Assembly (NCBI GenBank): GCA_001599715.1
Contig: BCHU01000003.1
Span: 434,001 to 498,000 of the forward strand
Direction of reading: 5' to 3'
Length of the DNA: 64,000 bases
DNA from: Phaeotremella fagi
Taxonomy: Eukaryota > Basidiomycota > Tremellomycetes > Tremellales > Phaeotremellaceae
Each line of letters begins with the position of its first letter. Positions within the stretch are counted from its first letter, which is position 1. Below are positions 38,409 to 50,900 of this stretch, in pieces. Below the pieces are notes generated by a model. The model did no database searches. It saw only the letters and a list, made by a program, of their open reading frames with translations, and was not told the DNA's origin. Both the position numbers and the translations under genes were made by a program.

Positions 38409-39161
38409 TCATTGAACCCGAAAATGGTATCTATAAACCTCAACAAAACCCAAAGAACGATAGACCCCCACCGCACTCGAATTCCCACTCAAAACCTGTA
38501 AATAAGCATGAGAAGCATCAAATCGACCACCCCAACCAATCAACCCGTTAACTATCTTCTTCCCATACCCTTGTCCACGGTATGAAGGGTTAACTAGTAT
38601 ATCGAATAACCCGATCATTCCTTCTTCCAGTGAGGCCATTCCGAATCCTATCGGTTCACCGGTGGGGTTGGAGATTTTAATGAAACATTTGGGTGGTTTG
38701 ATGGATTTTAGGATCTTTGCGTGGAAGTTTTGGTTTTTGGGGTTGGTTTGGGAGATTTCGGAATATGAGTTCAACCACTCGTCATTCGGTTCTTCTGTAA
38801 TTTCTATATCCTCTATTTGAACAGGATGAGAAATAGATTTCATCATGACAACACTTTCATCAATCTTGCGATACCCATTCAAGGCTAAACAATCATCAAA
38901 TCCACTCGGAGCCAACGGCGTCAATCGAAATACAACAGGTAGTTCCTGTTTTTGATAGTAATCTTCAATTTTTGAGATAGTTTCCGAGAATGCCACCTTG
39001 GATTCGATAGAGGTTGACACCAGGGGGTTGGCTGAATTCGCGCGTTTGGTGTATCCACCCGAGGAACGACATTGCCAGCCGTTGATTATTTTTGTTTGGG
39101 TTGGTGGCCAGGCTTTGAAGGCTCTTTGTTCTAGTTCTTGGATGAGTTTTTGGGTTGTCAT
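38409..39161 (-). CDS. GNAT-family N-acetyltransferase
   Basis: An intronless gene of 250 residues. The C-terminal half has the GNAT acetyl-CoA binding core: GFGMASLEEGMIGLFDILVNPSYRGQGYGKKIV, in which RGQGYG is the R/Q-x-x-G-x-G loop, and then YLQVLSGNSSAVGVYRSLGF, the typical last strand and helix. The N-terminal half contains WQCRSSGGYTKRANSANPL, seen in small-molecule GNATs of bacteria and fungi. It transfers an acetyl group to an amine, but the acceptor cannot be told. A bacterial-type single-exon structure makes horizontal origin possible, but no base-composition evidence was measured. Confidence 0.88.
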   Translation of the reverse strand: MTTQKLIQELEQRAFKAWPPTQTKIINGWQCRSSGGYTKRANSANPLVSTSIESKVAFSETISKIEDYYQKQELPVVFRLTPLAPSGFDDCLALNGYRKIDESVVMMKSISHPVQIEDIEITEEPNDEWLNSYSEISQTNPKNQNFHAKILKSIKPPKCFIKISNPTGEPIGFGMASLEEGMIGLFDILVNPSYRGQGYGKKIVNGLIGWGGRFDASHAYLQVLSGNSSAVGVYRSLGFVEVYRYHFRVQ

Positions 39162-39883
39162 TTAGAGCAGGGGTTGTTTGGCTGCATGAGTTTCAATCCA
39201 TGTTTTTGTCATTTTTTATAGGAAACTTTCGAGTCGAGTGGGTTTTAGATCAGGGGATCTCTTGGAAGTGGCATTGTCTCTCTTGAGCATGTTGAGAAAA
39301 CTGAGGAGGAGAAAGATCCCCTCTGTTTCGTATGGTCTTTCGTCAGGATTACGTGAGTTCATATCAAATCAAACTTCAACCATCACCAAGAAACACTATG
39401 ATTCTTAACAAGATCCCGCAAACGTTCTCGCTTTTAATCAGACTCGGCAAGCTATGCACAAACCTCGTGAAATTGATGAAGCTAAATATTGTGAGGCATT
39501 TATCTAATGATCAGTAGACAAAGAGTACATCTCGGAATTTGTAGTAAAGATGTACAGCTTTCCCAGATTATGTATTTTTGTTTTGGAGTTGATTTTTACA
39601 CAAGTCGTCGAGCAATCATCAATCTGCGTACTTATGTTGCTAGAAGATTCCACCTTGTTTCGAAGTTCAATTTAAAAGGAAAGTCCCAGTCAATGACGAA
39701 CAATCTCGTCTTCTCACCCTCTTCCTTTTGCTGTAAAGCGATTCAAAGGAAAGTGGAGTCCAAGGAAATCCTTTGCACGGCTGAGGTTTGCAGCGATATT
39801 TAACTTGGACTTCGAATCTTTTATCTTTTTCTTTCTTTCTTATCCCCTCGCCACTCACAAAGTAACACACATACAGAACCAAG
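39162..39883. promoter_or_regulatory. Divergent intergenic region
   Basis: About 720 bp between the GNAT gene and the orphan at 39884. Two short open frames occur here without credible coding character. T/C-rich runs lie just before 39884. Confidence 0.5.
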
Positions 39884-40476
39884 ATGTCATCAGATTCAAC
39901 TATCGATATGGGTCAATTGACCTCTTACCTTGAGAAGATTCCAGCAGGGTGAGTTCATACTGTACAAGTACATCTGAGCATTGGCTAAAGGCAGAATACA
40001 GAGAACATCCTGGCAACCAACTCAACGAATACGTCGCAGAAACAATTCAGCTAACCACTCGTCATCAATATCAAGGTTTCAGTTTTCTTGTTCACGCCGA
40101 ACCCAGCTTCGATGGTGTTTACCAGAGCATGGCTATTCAGACAGACGACGAATCCAGCCATCTCAAACATAAGAAGATTCCGTTCACCAAACAAAACGAG
40201 TCAGTAGAAGATACGGGTGATTTCGATTACTGGAAAAGTAAAGTAGAGAGCGGGGCAAAGTTCTCCGAGGGTTATTGCTGGAATTTGGGTCTTTCTAAGG
40301 AATGGTGTTATTTCACCCAAGAACAAGCGAATGCAATCGCCACCAAACACTTCGACACTCTCAGAAATATGAAGACTCTAGATTCCTTCGCGCAGATTCG
40401 CGCTCAAGCGGAAAAAGGTCGAGAGAAAGAAATTTGGAGAAAATCATGCTTGGCCAAGGGGTTGATTACTGAGTAG
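39884..40476 (+). CDS. Orphan protein
   Basis: Predicted exons 39884-39948, 39995-40032 and 40076-40476 give 167 residues. The C-terminal exon codes FSFLVHAEPSFDGVYQSMA, a charged middle (DDESSHLKHKK) and CWNLGLSKEWCYFTQEQANAIATKHF. No family was recognised and no signal peptide or membrane helix is visible. Exon 1 cannot be joined straight to the long frame. A second intron with the weak donor GTCGCA (40033) and an internal CTAAC branch site repairs the frame, and that is the model given. The alternative is a frameshifted gene. The last exon is the best supported part. Confidence 0.55.
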
Positions 40477-41104
40477 GGTTGAGAGATTGGAATCTGTATT
40501 ATACTGTACTTACAATATAGGAACTGAAAGGAGAGATGAATAGTATTTAGAACGTTGCCTCTTACACTCTCCATTAACATTTCTGTTTTCAAACGTGAGC
40601 CTCAATCAGATGAAAGAGTTCAACTCGGAACACCTCAATCGTGATACAGTACAAGTACATACTTGTTTGAAACCATCTCCTTCAGTCAGCTCTACCCATT
40701 GCTTTCCTACGCAAAATAAAGAGGTTTTTCTCAGTGCAAGAAGTCGATTTCCCTTTACTCGAGATTTTGAAGTGAAACACATTCAAAAAGATGATTAAAA
40801 GGACCTGTGCGTTATGTGAAAGTATCCATCATCATCAACGTCACAAATATCGAGGGTTGAGGAGCTTCATTGTATGCTCAAACACATCATAGATAAAGTG
40901 GATTATGTTTTTCATTACAGTTCAAACGATGCATTTCGTGCCAGTACACATTGTCCGCCTTGGTGCCCATGGTGCCTTCCCTATACATACGGGCTCTCTG
41001 GTAATTGCCCTTACAATCCGCGAGATTATTCTATAGATTCACAAGATTCATGAAACGACGAACACTGAAGTACATCTAGTCAGTAACTGCTCCACAATCA
41101 ACTC
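40477..41104. other. Convergent intergenic spacer
   Basis: About 630 bp between two gene 3' ends. It includes a run of related words, CAGTACAAGTACATACTTGT, at 40648-40667. Nothing coding was accepted. Confidence 0.5.
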
Positions 41105-42868
41105 TTAACACTCACCACCAGCCCCACTCCCAGGTAAAGTAGCGAAAACCGCCTCATTCAATTGATCTTCCGACAACCCTTGATACAACCTATAACTCCC
41201 TTTAACGTCCTTCACAAACTGCGGCGTCCTCTCAACAGGAACCAGCGAGATAATCGCACCACCCCACCCACCCCCAGTCATCCTACTACCCAAAGCACCA
41301 GCCTTCAAACAAACTTCTTTACATTCATCAACGAAAGGGTGGGTACATTCGTATACCTCTTGACAGGATTTATGGGATGCCGTTATCAGATCTCCGAGGG
41401 CTTGGAATCTTGGATCGTTGGTTTGTGAGGAGGGTGAATCGGAGATTTCGTGGCATAGTTTCTTAAATTTTAGGACTCGGATAGATTCGTCTAGAGTGTG
41501 GTACACTCTTTTGTACAGTTGGAAATGAGTCGCTCGCACTGATGATGCAGATATCAGCTAATGGTTGTCAACAGAAGATAGTAGACTTACCCTCTAAGAA
41601 ATCAAGATAGATTTCTGAAAACTCTTTCTCGCTCATTCCAGAAGCAGCCACCATTTCCTCTTTCGTCCAACCCGTTTCCTTTCTCCCTTCTCCACCCAGA
41701 ATACTCTCAATCTCCGCTAACGCCTTGGTATACAGTTGTTCTTCCGAATCATCACCATGAGTCTTTCCAGCCCACAAATCCAACACTTCACGAAGAACAA
41801 TTCGACTTTTTGGAGCTTTCGAATCTAGATCCCAAGCATGGATCAGTATCCTGGAGGCGCAGAGCATTTCTACTACTCGGAGATTGTACTGCACGGGGGC
41901 TGAGGACGCTAGGGCATGTGGTGTAAGGGAGTTGCTGATGACTATGGCTAATGAAGGTGGAAGTGGTAGAGGGACTGGATGTAATGTTGGATGAAACGAC
42001 AGGTGGAGTAAAGAGTTGGTTAAACCTAGAACAGAGGCGGATTGCTAGATGGTGTCAGCGCATCGCATGTCAGTCCCACTTACATCCATTCCACCTGTTC
42101 TCACTCCCATTCGATGCTCACTGGCAATGGCTAAACGAACAACGTCGCCTTTCGACACCGTGTCAACAAGTTCATTAGCCACCAGAAACGTCAACACTCC
42201 TGCAACCACAAACGCTGCTGAACTCTACAAGACAAATGTATCAGCATCGTTTTACAAAAAGTCAAACCCTACTACTCACACTAAGACCCGACCCCGGTGG
42301 AACAGTTCCAGAAACTAACAAACTCATTCCCTTCGGTTTCGTTACATTATCCGAATAGAACGTCTCCAAACATTCCAATAAAGCAGCTTTAAGATAGTTC
42401 TCCCATTTACCACCGTTTTTCGGTGAGATGAAATCAAGATCCCAAGCTGGTTTCGATGTTGATGAATATTTCAAATCAAATTCTGATGCTTTGAAGTGAG
42501 AATCGAGGTTTGAGACTTTGATCGTTGGGGTGGATTCGGTTTTGAGAGCTATGATGATATCTTGTTCTATAGCTGCTGGTAAAACGGGCTTTTTGACGTC
42601 TGAGCGACTACCACCTTTTGGAAAAACTTACGAATAAGGAATAATCAATATGTTCACCTAGGACGTTCAATCTACCAGGAGCTCTTATTACATGCGTTGG
42701 AGAGGATCCATATAGATTTTTGAACTGTGTCACAAGACCGTCCCAACGTTTTCTTGATTTCAGCAACGAAATGTTTAGATTGACTCACGTTTCTCTTTCG
42801 ACTGCTGATTGAGATGGATAGATTTCTGAGAGAGTAGTGAAATATGGTACAGGATCTTTTGCTGTCAT
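41105..42868 (-). CDS. GAL1: Galactokinase
   Basis: Exons 42868-42789, 42752-42632, 42588-42280, 42224-42084, 42044-41591 and 41538-41105 give 512 residues. It phosphorylates galactose to galactose-1-phosphate in the Leloir pathway, in the cytosol. All GHMP-kinase motifs are present: the galactose signature [14 protein letters not shown], the ATP-binding [13 protein letters not shown], and the C-terminal [16 protein letters not shown]. The length fits fungal galactokinase. The first intron ends at an AAG acceptor, which gives [16 protein letters not shown], as expected before the signature; the nearer CAG breaks the frame. No other GAL gene lies in the window and I found no clear Gal4-type site upstream. 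Confidence 0.95.
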
Positions 42869-43199
42869 TGCGGATATAAGTATATGTAATTTTACAAAGG
42901 GAGGAGGAAGAAACGGAAAGAGGAGTAACTTTGTTGCAATTTGGTTCTTAACTGCAGACCGTAGCGACCGGTAAATACGGCAATCTTTTATGCACCGAGT
43001 TTGTACCGAATTTATGCGAGCAAGTCACGATGTCTCATACTTAAGAATCAACTACCATTTAATACAGCTCATGCATATATTCTAACGTACAGCTACCACT
43101 GACACTGAAAAGAAGCCAATCACTGCCCGTTCATCACATTGTTCACAGCATCTCTCTCGCATGTGGCTCGAATTCGATCAAAAGCCACAGGCATAGCAC
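42869..43199. other. Intergenic spacer upstream of galactokinase
   Basis: 331 bp that should include the GAL1 promoter and the 3' end of the next minus-strand gene. CGG words are present but no CGG-N11-CCG palindrome was found by eye. Confidence 0.5.
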
Positions 43200-43874
43200 T
43201 CAAATACCCAAGTTTTTCTTCAACCGACCAACCGACCAACCGACGATGTCCATCACGTATTCTTCAAACTCGTCCCAGCCTCCCAAATCTCTCGCACGAT
43301 CCTCATAGCCTTCCAAGCCATATTGTTCCATTGGAAATTGGGAAATAACAGGGTTTAGAATTAAGCGACGGTCGAATTTGACATCCCACTGATTACTGTT
43401 CCACCAAGTTACTCTGGCTGGAGGCATACCTAAAGTAGAACAAAGTTTGTTGGTTGCTGCAATCACGTATTCTCTCCATTCCGTGTTCGCCTCATCTAGC
43501 ATTGAATGATGTCGATTTGGAGAGTAATGTCCGATTGTGGTTTTGAGAACTGAGAATGTCGATTCTGAAATTTCGTGTATCTTTTGGTATTCGAGATCGA
43601 GGTGTCGATCCCAGTTGGCGATTGGAGTTTTAACGGTAGGTTTGATTATGAACATGACACTTGGTTTTAGTCGATTCTGTTCATACGAAACTATAGTGGC
43701 AACGTAGGCTATCTTGAACGAGGGAACTGATTTTATCGTCGAAATACTATCTTGACATATCTCTATTGTTTCTGGATCGAGGTAAGTGAACAAAGAAGGG
43801 TGAATCTCGTCGAGGGTTCTGTTACTCCAATATCCACTGTTTATACTTGCGAAAAATGGGTTTCCTTCTTCCAT
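43200..43874 (-). CDS. Orphan protein, single exon
   Basis: An intronless gene of 224 residues beginning MEEGNPFFASINSGYWSNRT. It alternates predicted strands (IAYVATIVSYEQ, SVMFIIKPTVKTP) and helices (LDEANTEWREYVIAATNKL) and ends in a Trp/Glu/Lys-rich helix. There is no signal peptide, membrane segment or catalytic motif I can name. The even composition suggests one folded domain. I do not recognise the family. Its clear ATG and the absence of low-complexity sequence support it as real. Confidence 0.65.
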   Translation of the reverse strand: MEEGNPFFASINSGYWSNRTLDEIHPSLFTYLDPETIEICQDSISTIKSVPSFKIAYVATIVSYEQNRLKPSVMFIIKPTVKTPIANWDRHLDLEYQKIHEISESTFSVLKTTIGHYSPNRHHSMLDEANTEWREYVIAATNKLCSTLGMPPARVTWWNSNQWDVKFDRRLILNPVISQFPMEQYGLEGYEDRARDLGGWDEFEEYVMDIVGWSVGRLKKNLGI

Positions 43875-44459
43875 TTTGATTTGGGTGTATAGATGGCAAG
43901 AAATTGAAGCTTGAGGGTTAGTGCGACTTGAGTCTTAAAGTACATTCACTGTTGATAAAGGAAGGGGCTGGAAGTGCATGAGTTTTCGATGCTTTTCCAC
44001 TCAAGCTGAGTTGGTGACTTCGACGGAAGAAGGCAGCTTTGTGCTGGTGAGGACTAGTGTCCCAGAATAACCTCCGAGATCTGTCATGTGGTTTCAAATG
44101 GAATAATATCCTTCTATTTTTCTCTTCCTCCTTTTCAAGTAAAGATACACCATGTCATGTGTTCCATTGAATAGAGTCATGAACTTGAAATACCCCCAAA
44201 GAAACGAAACGATACCCGTGAGTTGCCACCCACTTAGTTGCCACTCTACGGCTCTGCTGAAACGACTGCCCTGCTCGCCCTGTCGCGTAGGTAGTGGTAC
44301 TGGCTCAAAGTCAAGGTAAACAAATTCCTTGACAGACATAGACATTCGCACCATCTTACATTTACTTATACATTAACTTATTCTTGAACATCTCATATTA
44401 TACCCTTGTCTAACATAAACATAAACATCAACGATCATATGATATAACAACACCCAAAG
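43875..44459. promoter_or_regulatory. Divergent intergenic region
   Basis: 585 bp between the orphan gene (minus) and the large coiled-coil gene (plus). A frame at 44094-44354 on the minus strand has no homology or codon character that I can recognise and was not accepted. Confidence 0.5.
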
Positions 44460-47400
44460 ATGGATTTCGATTCAACAAACACCTCACCACCCCTATCCCC
44501 TATATCACACTCAGACCATCTTGATGAAAGTGAAACCCGTACCCCGTCCTACAACCCAGATTCGCCTTCAAGCAGTACATTCTTGAAAACAGCAGCGACT
44601 CTTGATGGACTAGCCAGACAATTGGACGGTCTACGAACTAGGGATCCTAGTTCTTCAGATTTATTGGAGGGTGATGGTGTAGGTACTGGTAGATGTTGCT
44701 GTGGTGCTTTGACCGGTTGTAAGACTTGGGAAGAAAGGGAGAGATTGGAGGATAAATTGAAACTCAGTGGTGGTAAGTTTAGTCTTATTGTAAGGATTAC
44801 AGCCAGGCTTATTCGTTGATAGAAATCGGAAATGCTTTGTTGCAACGATACGAAGCTCTTGAAAAGAAACTACAAAGGGAAGTAGAGAAATATGAAAAAC
44901 TGGTAAGTCACTTGATCACCTAATCCATCCCATCTCACCTCATCTTATCAGGTTGAGTCCAAACGAAAAGCTTTAGCAGAAAGTTTACGTCGCGTCAGCA
45001 ACCTCGAACAAGCGAATCTAACACATCTTCAAAAATACACTGAAGTCACGCGAAAGAATGAAGCTCTAGAAAAGGTGAGTCCGGAAGATAACCCCGCTGA
45101 CGTCGTAGAGATACACTCAATCGCTTCATACTCAAAATCTCACTCAACAGTCTTTGACTCATGTTCGATCTGAGCTGACAGCTTTAAGGCGGACTTCGAC
45201 GAGACAGAGTATAGCTGGTATCGGTGTTGAGGAGAGGTTACTGGAGGTAGAAAAACGCTATGAGACCGCTAAAGATGTTGGAGATGCTGAATCTAGGAAG
45301 GCAAGGGATGAAATGCGAAGGAGAGTAAAAGCAGAGGAACGTATAAGTAGGTGCAAAAATCTCAACAAAATTGACCATAGGTGAACTTGAATCTCAGTTG
45401 CAAGCTGCGGCAAGGGAAGTCGAATCGATAAAGGAGGCTCGGAGCAAGGATGCTCAAGATCTTCTCTCCAACGCAAAAGAACGACTTGAGATTTTGCATT
45501 TGGAACTTTCAGAAACGTTTCAATCAGATTCACCGTCAGAGGTACCTGAGTATCAACGAGCTTTGGAGACTCTGGTAGCCAACAACACACTACTGAAACA
45601 TGACGTTTCTGAATTAACTCATACTTTGGCGGATTCTCGTGATGAGATAAGAGTACTCAAGGAGGAGATTGAAGAACACAAATCGTCTTTCCTTGGTCGA
45701 GCCTCACCCCTTGGCCGTCCTCATTTAGCATCAGAATTCAGTCAAAGTAACCTATCCCATTCCAGGACCGAATCTAATCCTGTCGTCCCGACTCTCCCAG
45801 ATCGAGCCTGGTCACGGACAAGTATCCATAAAAGTCAAGGTAGTGTTTCGTCTAGATTTTCAAACGGTATGAGTGCTTGGGAACATCATAGGAAGAATTC
45901 AATGGCTCCTTCGTTCACTTCCACGTCGACCACTGATGGGATCACGTCACCGGGTTTAGGTATGGGACCTATAGGAGAATACGATGCCAGTTTATCAGAG
46001 GATGGGTTCATAAGCCCTCGCGTGGTGAGTCCTCGACCTGGATTCAGGACTTCTCCTGTAGTAGGAGGGATCGGCTATCATCTAAATGGTGTACCCAAGA
46101 TGAAGGCTCCTCCTTCGAGTGCTGTGAGACGGAGCTTCAGTATCGAAAGGAGACCTCAGATGAGATCTTTTTCAGTGAGTCCCGAAAAAAATGACATTTT
46201 GACTGACAAGAAGACACAAGGTGTTCCAGCTTGGACATCGAATCAATCAGATTCTGAACCGTTATCACCCGGAACTTCAGAGTACAAACTCACAGAAGCA
46301 AGTCGAAAACGAGCTTCATTGATTCTATCGAGAAGGACAACAATGTCACCACGTGGATCAGGTACTTTCTCCCCTAATCCTAGTTCAACAATGGTCGATC
46401 AGTCTATCGGTGATGATACCCAAGAACCGATGTCGGATTCTGCGATCACCAGTCCAGCCAAGAAACGGGTGAATCGAAGGACTCTTTTGTTGTTAAGTCA
46501 ATCTCGTGGGATTCAAACGGATCCTGTGGAGATGACAGAACCGAGACCTGAAGGATCGAGGATATCGTCACAATCCATAAACTCGCCTAATCTGAATACC
46601 GACGAGAGATCAGAAACATCTTCTGTGCATGATAGCAAAATCGGTGTAGTGTCAGCCTTGACTGAACATCTTGGTAAACTTTTGAATCGAATCCATCATT
46701 CAGATGTTAGGACGCTTAATAAACGACTGAAGAAACAGCATCTACCGGGAAGTGATGTCGGTCATTTATCTCGCTCAACGATGCAGAAACTTCAAGAGGA
46801 GATTAACGATTTACGACATGTTTTCAGAAACACTGTGGAACCTTTATCACTCTCCCGTAAAGAGTTTATCACGTTGCTCAAACTTTTCAAGGAGTTGTTT
46901 AACGATCTGGTCGAACTACAGAATCTGCTTAATGACGTGACGATTGAACCGTCGTTAGCTAAGAAACTTCAACGTGATGCGTTCAGAGAAGATGATGAAC
47001 TGGATAGTGAAGGTCGACCAAGGGCTGCTAGACAATCTTCCGGTTTAGGTTGGATAGCTGCTCCGATAACTAAATTCTTTGTTACACCTGCAGGTGAAGA
47101 GGATTCATCTAGAGGTAGAGGTATTGAACGAAGTCGTTTACAACCGACACCACCGCCTATCAGAGCTGTACCGAAACAACTGGCTTCTACTTCAGCTACA
47201 ACTACACATGTCAGTGTCGAATTTGGTGGTGCAGGTATGGTAAGAAGAGCAACGCCTAGTGTACCCGTTGCGACTTCCCAACAGCCAATCGAGGGTTTAC
47301 CACCTTCACCCAATGGATTGGGAGATGTGAATCAAGGATTGAACAGATCAGTCACGCCTTCATCACAAACTGGTGTTGACGGTGGTTTAGCCCCACCTAG

Positions 47401-48412
47401 AGGTACATTACGTCCATCAAGATCCAGAGCGAACAGGAATGAATTGTTAGGAATTTTCGCAGGTGCACCAAGTCAAATCTCACCTACAGGTGGTGAACCA
47501 TGGGTGATCATGCCTGGTAAATCGAATCAATCAGGTAGTCTGTTGGGGACTTCCGTTCCAAATTCTTCAACTTCAAGATTGAGATCAGTCAGTTCGCAGC
47601 AATTTGGTGAAAGGACAATTCGACCGAATAACATGAACAACAGGAAGAGATTATCAGCTATCGTCGATGCTGTCATCGATAGTAATATCGAAGATATCGA
47701 TGCTCACGAGGATTCAGCGATTGTTGAAGGGGAATACGAACCTCCGTTATTGGAACGTACACTCCGTCCCCGGGGTTTATCGGATTCTTCCATAAGATCA
47801 ACATTCCACAGTCACCAGAATCCTAGTGAAAACATCCTTACACCCTCCGCGTCGGTTGCTGCTACTTCGACTTCTGGATTTACGGCTAGAGCGATGGATT
47901 ACGGTTCGTATATCGGTCGACAAACTGGGATGTTTGAAGGTTTGACAAAGAGGTTGTATGGATTTAGAAGTTCTCCAATTGAAGCGCAATCTCCTAAATC
48001 GTCTGAGATTGATACACAGACAACTGCATTGGCGACAGAGAATGAATCTTCAAAAGTCGATAACGGGAGTACACCAACTAAAACCAAACCCAAACCCAAA
48101 CCCACTTCTAAAACCTCATCGATATCCTCCCCACCTCGTCCAATACCAACCAAAGCGTCATCATCTACGATCCGTCAAGAATCAATAGGCACCACCTCGT
48201 CCACCCTCTCATCGTCAGTCACTGGATCAGGCGGCGGAGGGTTATTTAATTATTTCGCGACTTCTTTAACGGGTGATCAACTGGTCAGTGTGGAGCATAG
48301 TAATGCTCGAGAAGATTTGTTGGAAGAGGAGGAGGCTTTGGCTGGGCTGAGATATAGTAATGTAGGTGGACGGAGTTTGAGTAGAGGTCCTGGTGGAAAG
48401 GGTTGGCGTTAG
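44460..48412 (+). CDS. Large coiled-coil/disordered protein
   Basis: Exons 44460-44772, 44823-44902, 44952-45074, 45151-45346 and 45381-48412 give 1247 residues. The N-terminus is Ser/Pro-rich, followed by a Cys cluster (GRCCCGALTGCKTW). Then about 300 residues of coiled coil follow (ALEKKLQREVEKYEKL, RKNEALEKSLTHVRSEL). The rest is long, Ser/Thr/Pro-rich and disordered, broken by one conserved-looking helical block (SALTEHLGKLLNRIHHSDVRTLNKRL ... EFITLLKLFKELFNDLVELQNLL, listed in part). A C-terminal Ser/Thr/Pro/Lys run follows. The layout resembles cytoskeletal or polarity scaffolds, but I cannot name an orthologue. Many SP/TP sites would allow phosphorylation. The last exon is exceptionally long for this genome. 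Confidence 0.85.
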
Positions 48413-48582
48413 TTGGGGGTTAATTTTATATTACGATGTTTTGGAGGGTCTTGTATTAATTTATCTGGTATTCATATGATTTCTATATTTGCATTACGAA
48501 CTTATACTGTTGGGGATAATTTGTGCGGGGTATAGAGAAGACTTTGAATAAGAATAATCATGGTAGCAAGATCCAAGATGTA

Positions 48583-49318
48583 TCACGTTGCCTGTATCTT
48601 CTTCTTCCTCCTTTTCTCCCGTCTAAGCTGTGTCTTACTTTTCTTCTCACCGACCGTTCCCATCGTCCTTCTTTCATCTTCATCATTTGGCTCGTCAGGG
48701 TCCAGAGTGGATGTACCTATTCCAGGCGGTGAATCATCGAGAGGAAAGACATCAACACCCGAAATCGTGTTCTCCTTCAACTTCGCTACTGATCCTTCTT
48801 GTACACCGTTGATTTTCCTTTTCTTCTTCTTCCCAGATAACAGATTCAAGACCACGTTACCTCTTTTCTTCTTAGTTATCATACTCGATCTCGATTCATC
48901 TTCACCATCATCAACATCATCTCCATCCTCATCTTCTTTGATTGTATCGATGATACCCTCAGATTTCTGTTTATGACCTTTATTCAATTGTTTCGATAAA
49001 CCGTTTAGGGAATTTAGATTATTTGAGATGGAAGAGGAAGATTCGGGTTTTGAGAGTAAAGGATGACCCAGACCTAATCTTTTTTTCTTTTAGCTGACGT
49101 TATCCAAAAGTAAAAAATGAATCCTAAACATACCGGTCCACACCACCAGTGAAACCTCTCACCGGCTTCGTGAAAGCGTTTTCGAATTCTCTGCGTTTCT
49201 CAACATCTGATTTTACGATTCCGAAGCCTTTGGGTACCCAATTATCTATTGAGGAGGTAAATATCGAAGCGGAGAGAGCTAGGGATTCTGGAGTGAATGT
49301 TGGGGTTGATGTTGACAT
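48583..49318 (-). CDS. Lysine-rich, probably nuclear protein
   Basis: Exons 49318-49134 and 49078-48583 give 226 residues. The first exon codes a compact conserved-looking segment (LALSASIFTSSIDNWVPKGFGIV) ending in a Lys/Arg/Glu helix. The second exon is acidic (DEDGDDVDDGEDE) and then very basic (GKKKKRK, RREKRRKKK at the C-terminus), resembling nucleolar proteins. The intron acceptor is an unusual AAAAAAAG, but all other nearby AG choices give a stop. I do not recognise the family. It is transcribed away from TOM40 across about 300 bp. Confidence 0.72.
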
Positions 49319-49614
49319 TATGAAGAATACATTGGATGTTGTTATTGTTGATGCTGAATGTCTTGGTTCCAAGTTGTACAGGTGATATGTCGAGTGCCAC
49401 ACTCAAGTTAATTCCGATTTCCACCTGGTAAGTAAAAGATTAAAATTCAGTTTCTATGATGATATTTCAACATTCTATTCTCTACATATCATATTCCATC
49501 TCCTTACATCTTGTCAAAAGTTGGGTAGAGACCAAGGACCGAGATCAGTAGTTCCACAAAGTTCAAATTATTCAAAATTCTCATTGCATCACTTGAAATC
49601 ACTATCTCGCCATC

Positions 49615-50900
49615 ATGTCATCAGCCGAAATTCCAACACCTCCAGCCGTCTCACCATATCTCGATGCCATCGCCTCAATCTTCCATCCAGTCACTGGACC
49701 AGTGACAAGCACCTATTCGAAATTTCACGGATGGAAAGAACAATACGGTTTGATACAACCTGGAACAGCTGAGAATTTGACTAAAGAAATTAATCGTTAG
49801 TCAAGCTTCGTTGGTGTTAGAGGTCGCTTAACTGATTCCTTAAACAGAAACCCACCTCACGAATTATCTTTTCGATGGAGCTCGTGCAGATCTTACTAAA
49901 GCTGTCTCCATGTCCCCAGCTTTCCAAATTTCTCATTCGTTCGCTCTCGCCTCAGCAACCAAACCTGCTAGTTATAACTTCGGTGCTATTTTCGCTAATG
50001 CCAAGGTAAGTTGCATAGCTGTGTTTTGGATTCCAAAGTTAACTAAATCAATTAGACCTTCTTACAAGGTGGTATCGATGGATCTGGTACTGTAACCATG
50101 CGTGCCAATCAATCTTGGTCAGGTAACGACATAACAAAGATCCAAGGTCAATTATCCCAAACCGCCGGTCATTCAATGCTTCAACTTGAACACGACCATC
50201 TTGGACCTCATTATTCACTCAACCTAAAATCGATCAACCCTTCACCAACCGATTTAACAGGTATCCACATGGTTTCACTTCTTCATTCCTTCTCACCAAG
50301 ATTATCGTTAGGTTTCGAAACTATCATTCAACATCCTCAACCCAACATCCTCGAAACTTCAACATCATGGCTAGCTAAACTCACATCTCTACCTGATAAT
50401 TCAGCAGTTGCAGCTGCAGCATTAGCTCCTGGACCAGCTGGACCAATTCCAACACCTTCACCATCATGGATCGCAACAGCTCAATTACAACCCACAGGAA
50501 ACGTTCAAGCTACCTATTATCAAAAATTAAGTGATAAAGTCGACGTCGCACTTGATTTACAAACTATCATTCAACCAGCTTCAATGATGGGTCCAGCTAA
50601 ACGTGAAGCTATAGCTACCGTTGGTGCTAAATATGAATTCAGAATGGCAACGTTCAGAGGTCAATTGGATAGTAACGGTAAAGTCGGTATGCTACTGGAA
50701 CAAAGATTCACACCCGCTTTCGCATTCTTGGTTGGTGGTGAGATCGATCACGTTAAAAACGCTTCAAAGATTGGTGTAGGAATCATGATAGAGTCTTCAA
50801 CAATGTAGGTTATTGTTTTTGGTACTGTACAAGCCGCTGATCCGTCTCTCATAGGACACCCGAGGAGATGATGGAAGCTGGATTGATTGCACCTGCATAG
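49615..50900 (+). CDS. TOM40: Mitochondrial import channel TOM40
   Basis: Exons 49615-49795, 49848-50005, 50056-50804 and 50855-50900 give 377 residues. It forms the 19-strand beta-barrel in the mitochondrial outer membrane through which nearly all precursors enter. Typical segments: NYLFDGARADLTKAVSMSPAFQISHSF, then NFGAIFAN, FLQGGIDGSGTVTMRAN, SKIGVGIMIES. The barrel strands alternate hydrophobic residues without membrane helices. The insertion AAAALAPGPAGPIPTPSPS is a Pro/Ala loop between strands. The short last exon supplies the conserved end MTPEEMMEAGLIAPA. Length and order are normal. It converges with THO2. Confidence 0.95.

Noticed and set aside
39332..39803. Frames of 61 and 98 residues before the orphan at 39884
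   Set aside because: Random-looking composition in a divergent intergenic region.
44094..44354. 86-residue frame on the minus strand upstream of the coiled-coil gene
   Set aside because: No recognisable motif, lies in a divergent promoter region and has no splice partner; likely chance.
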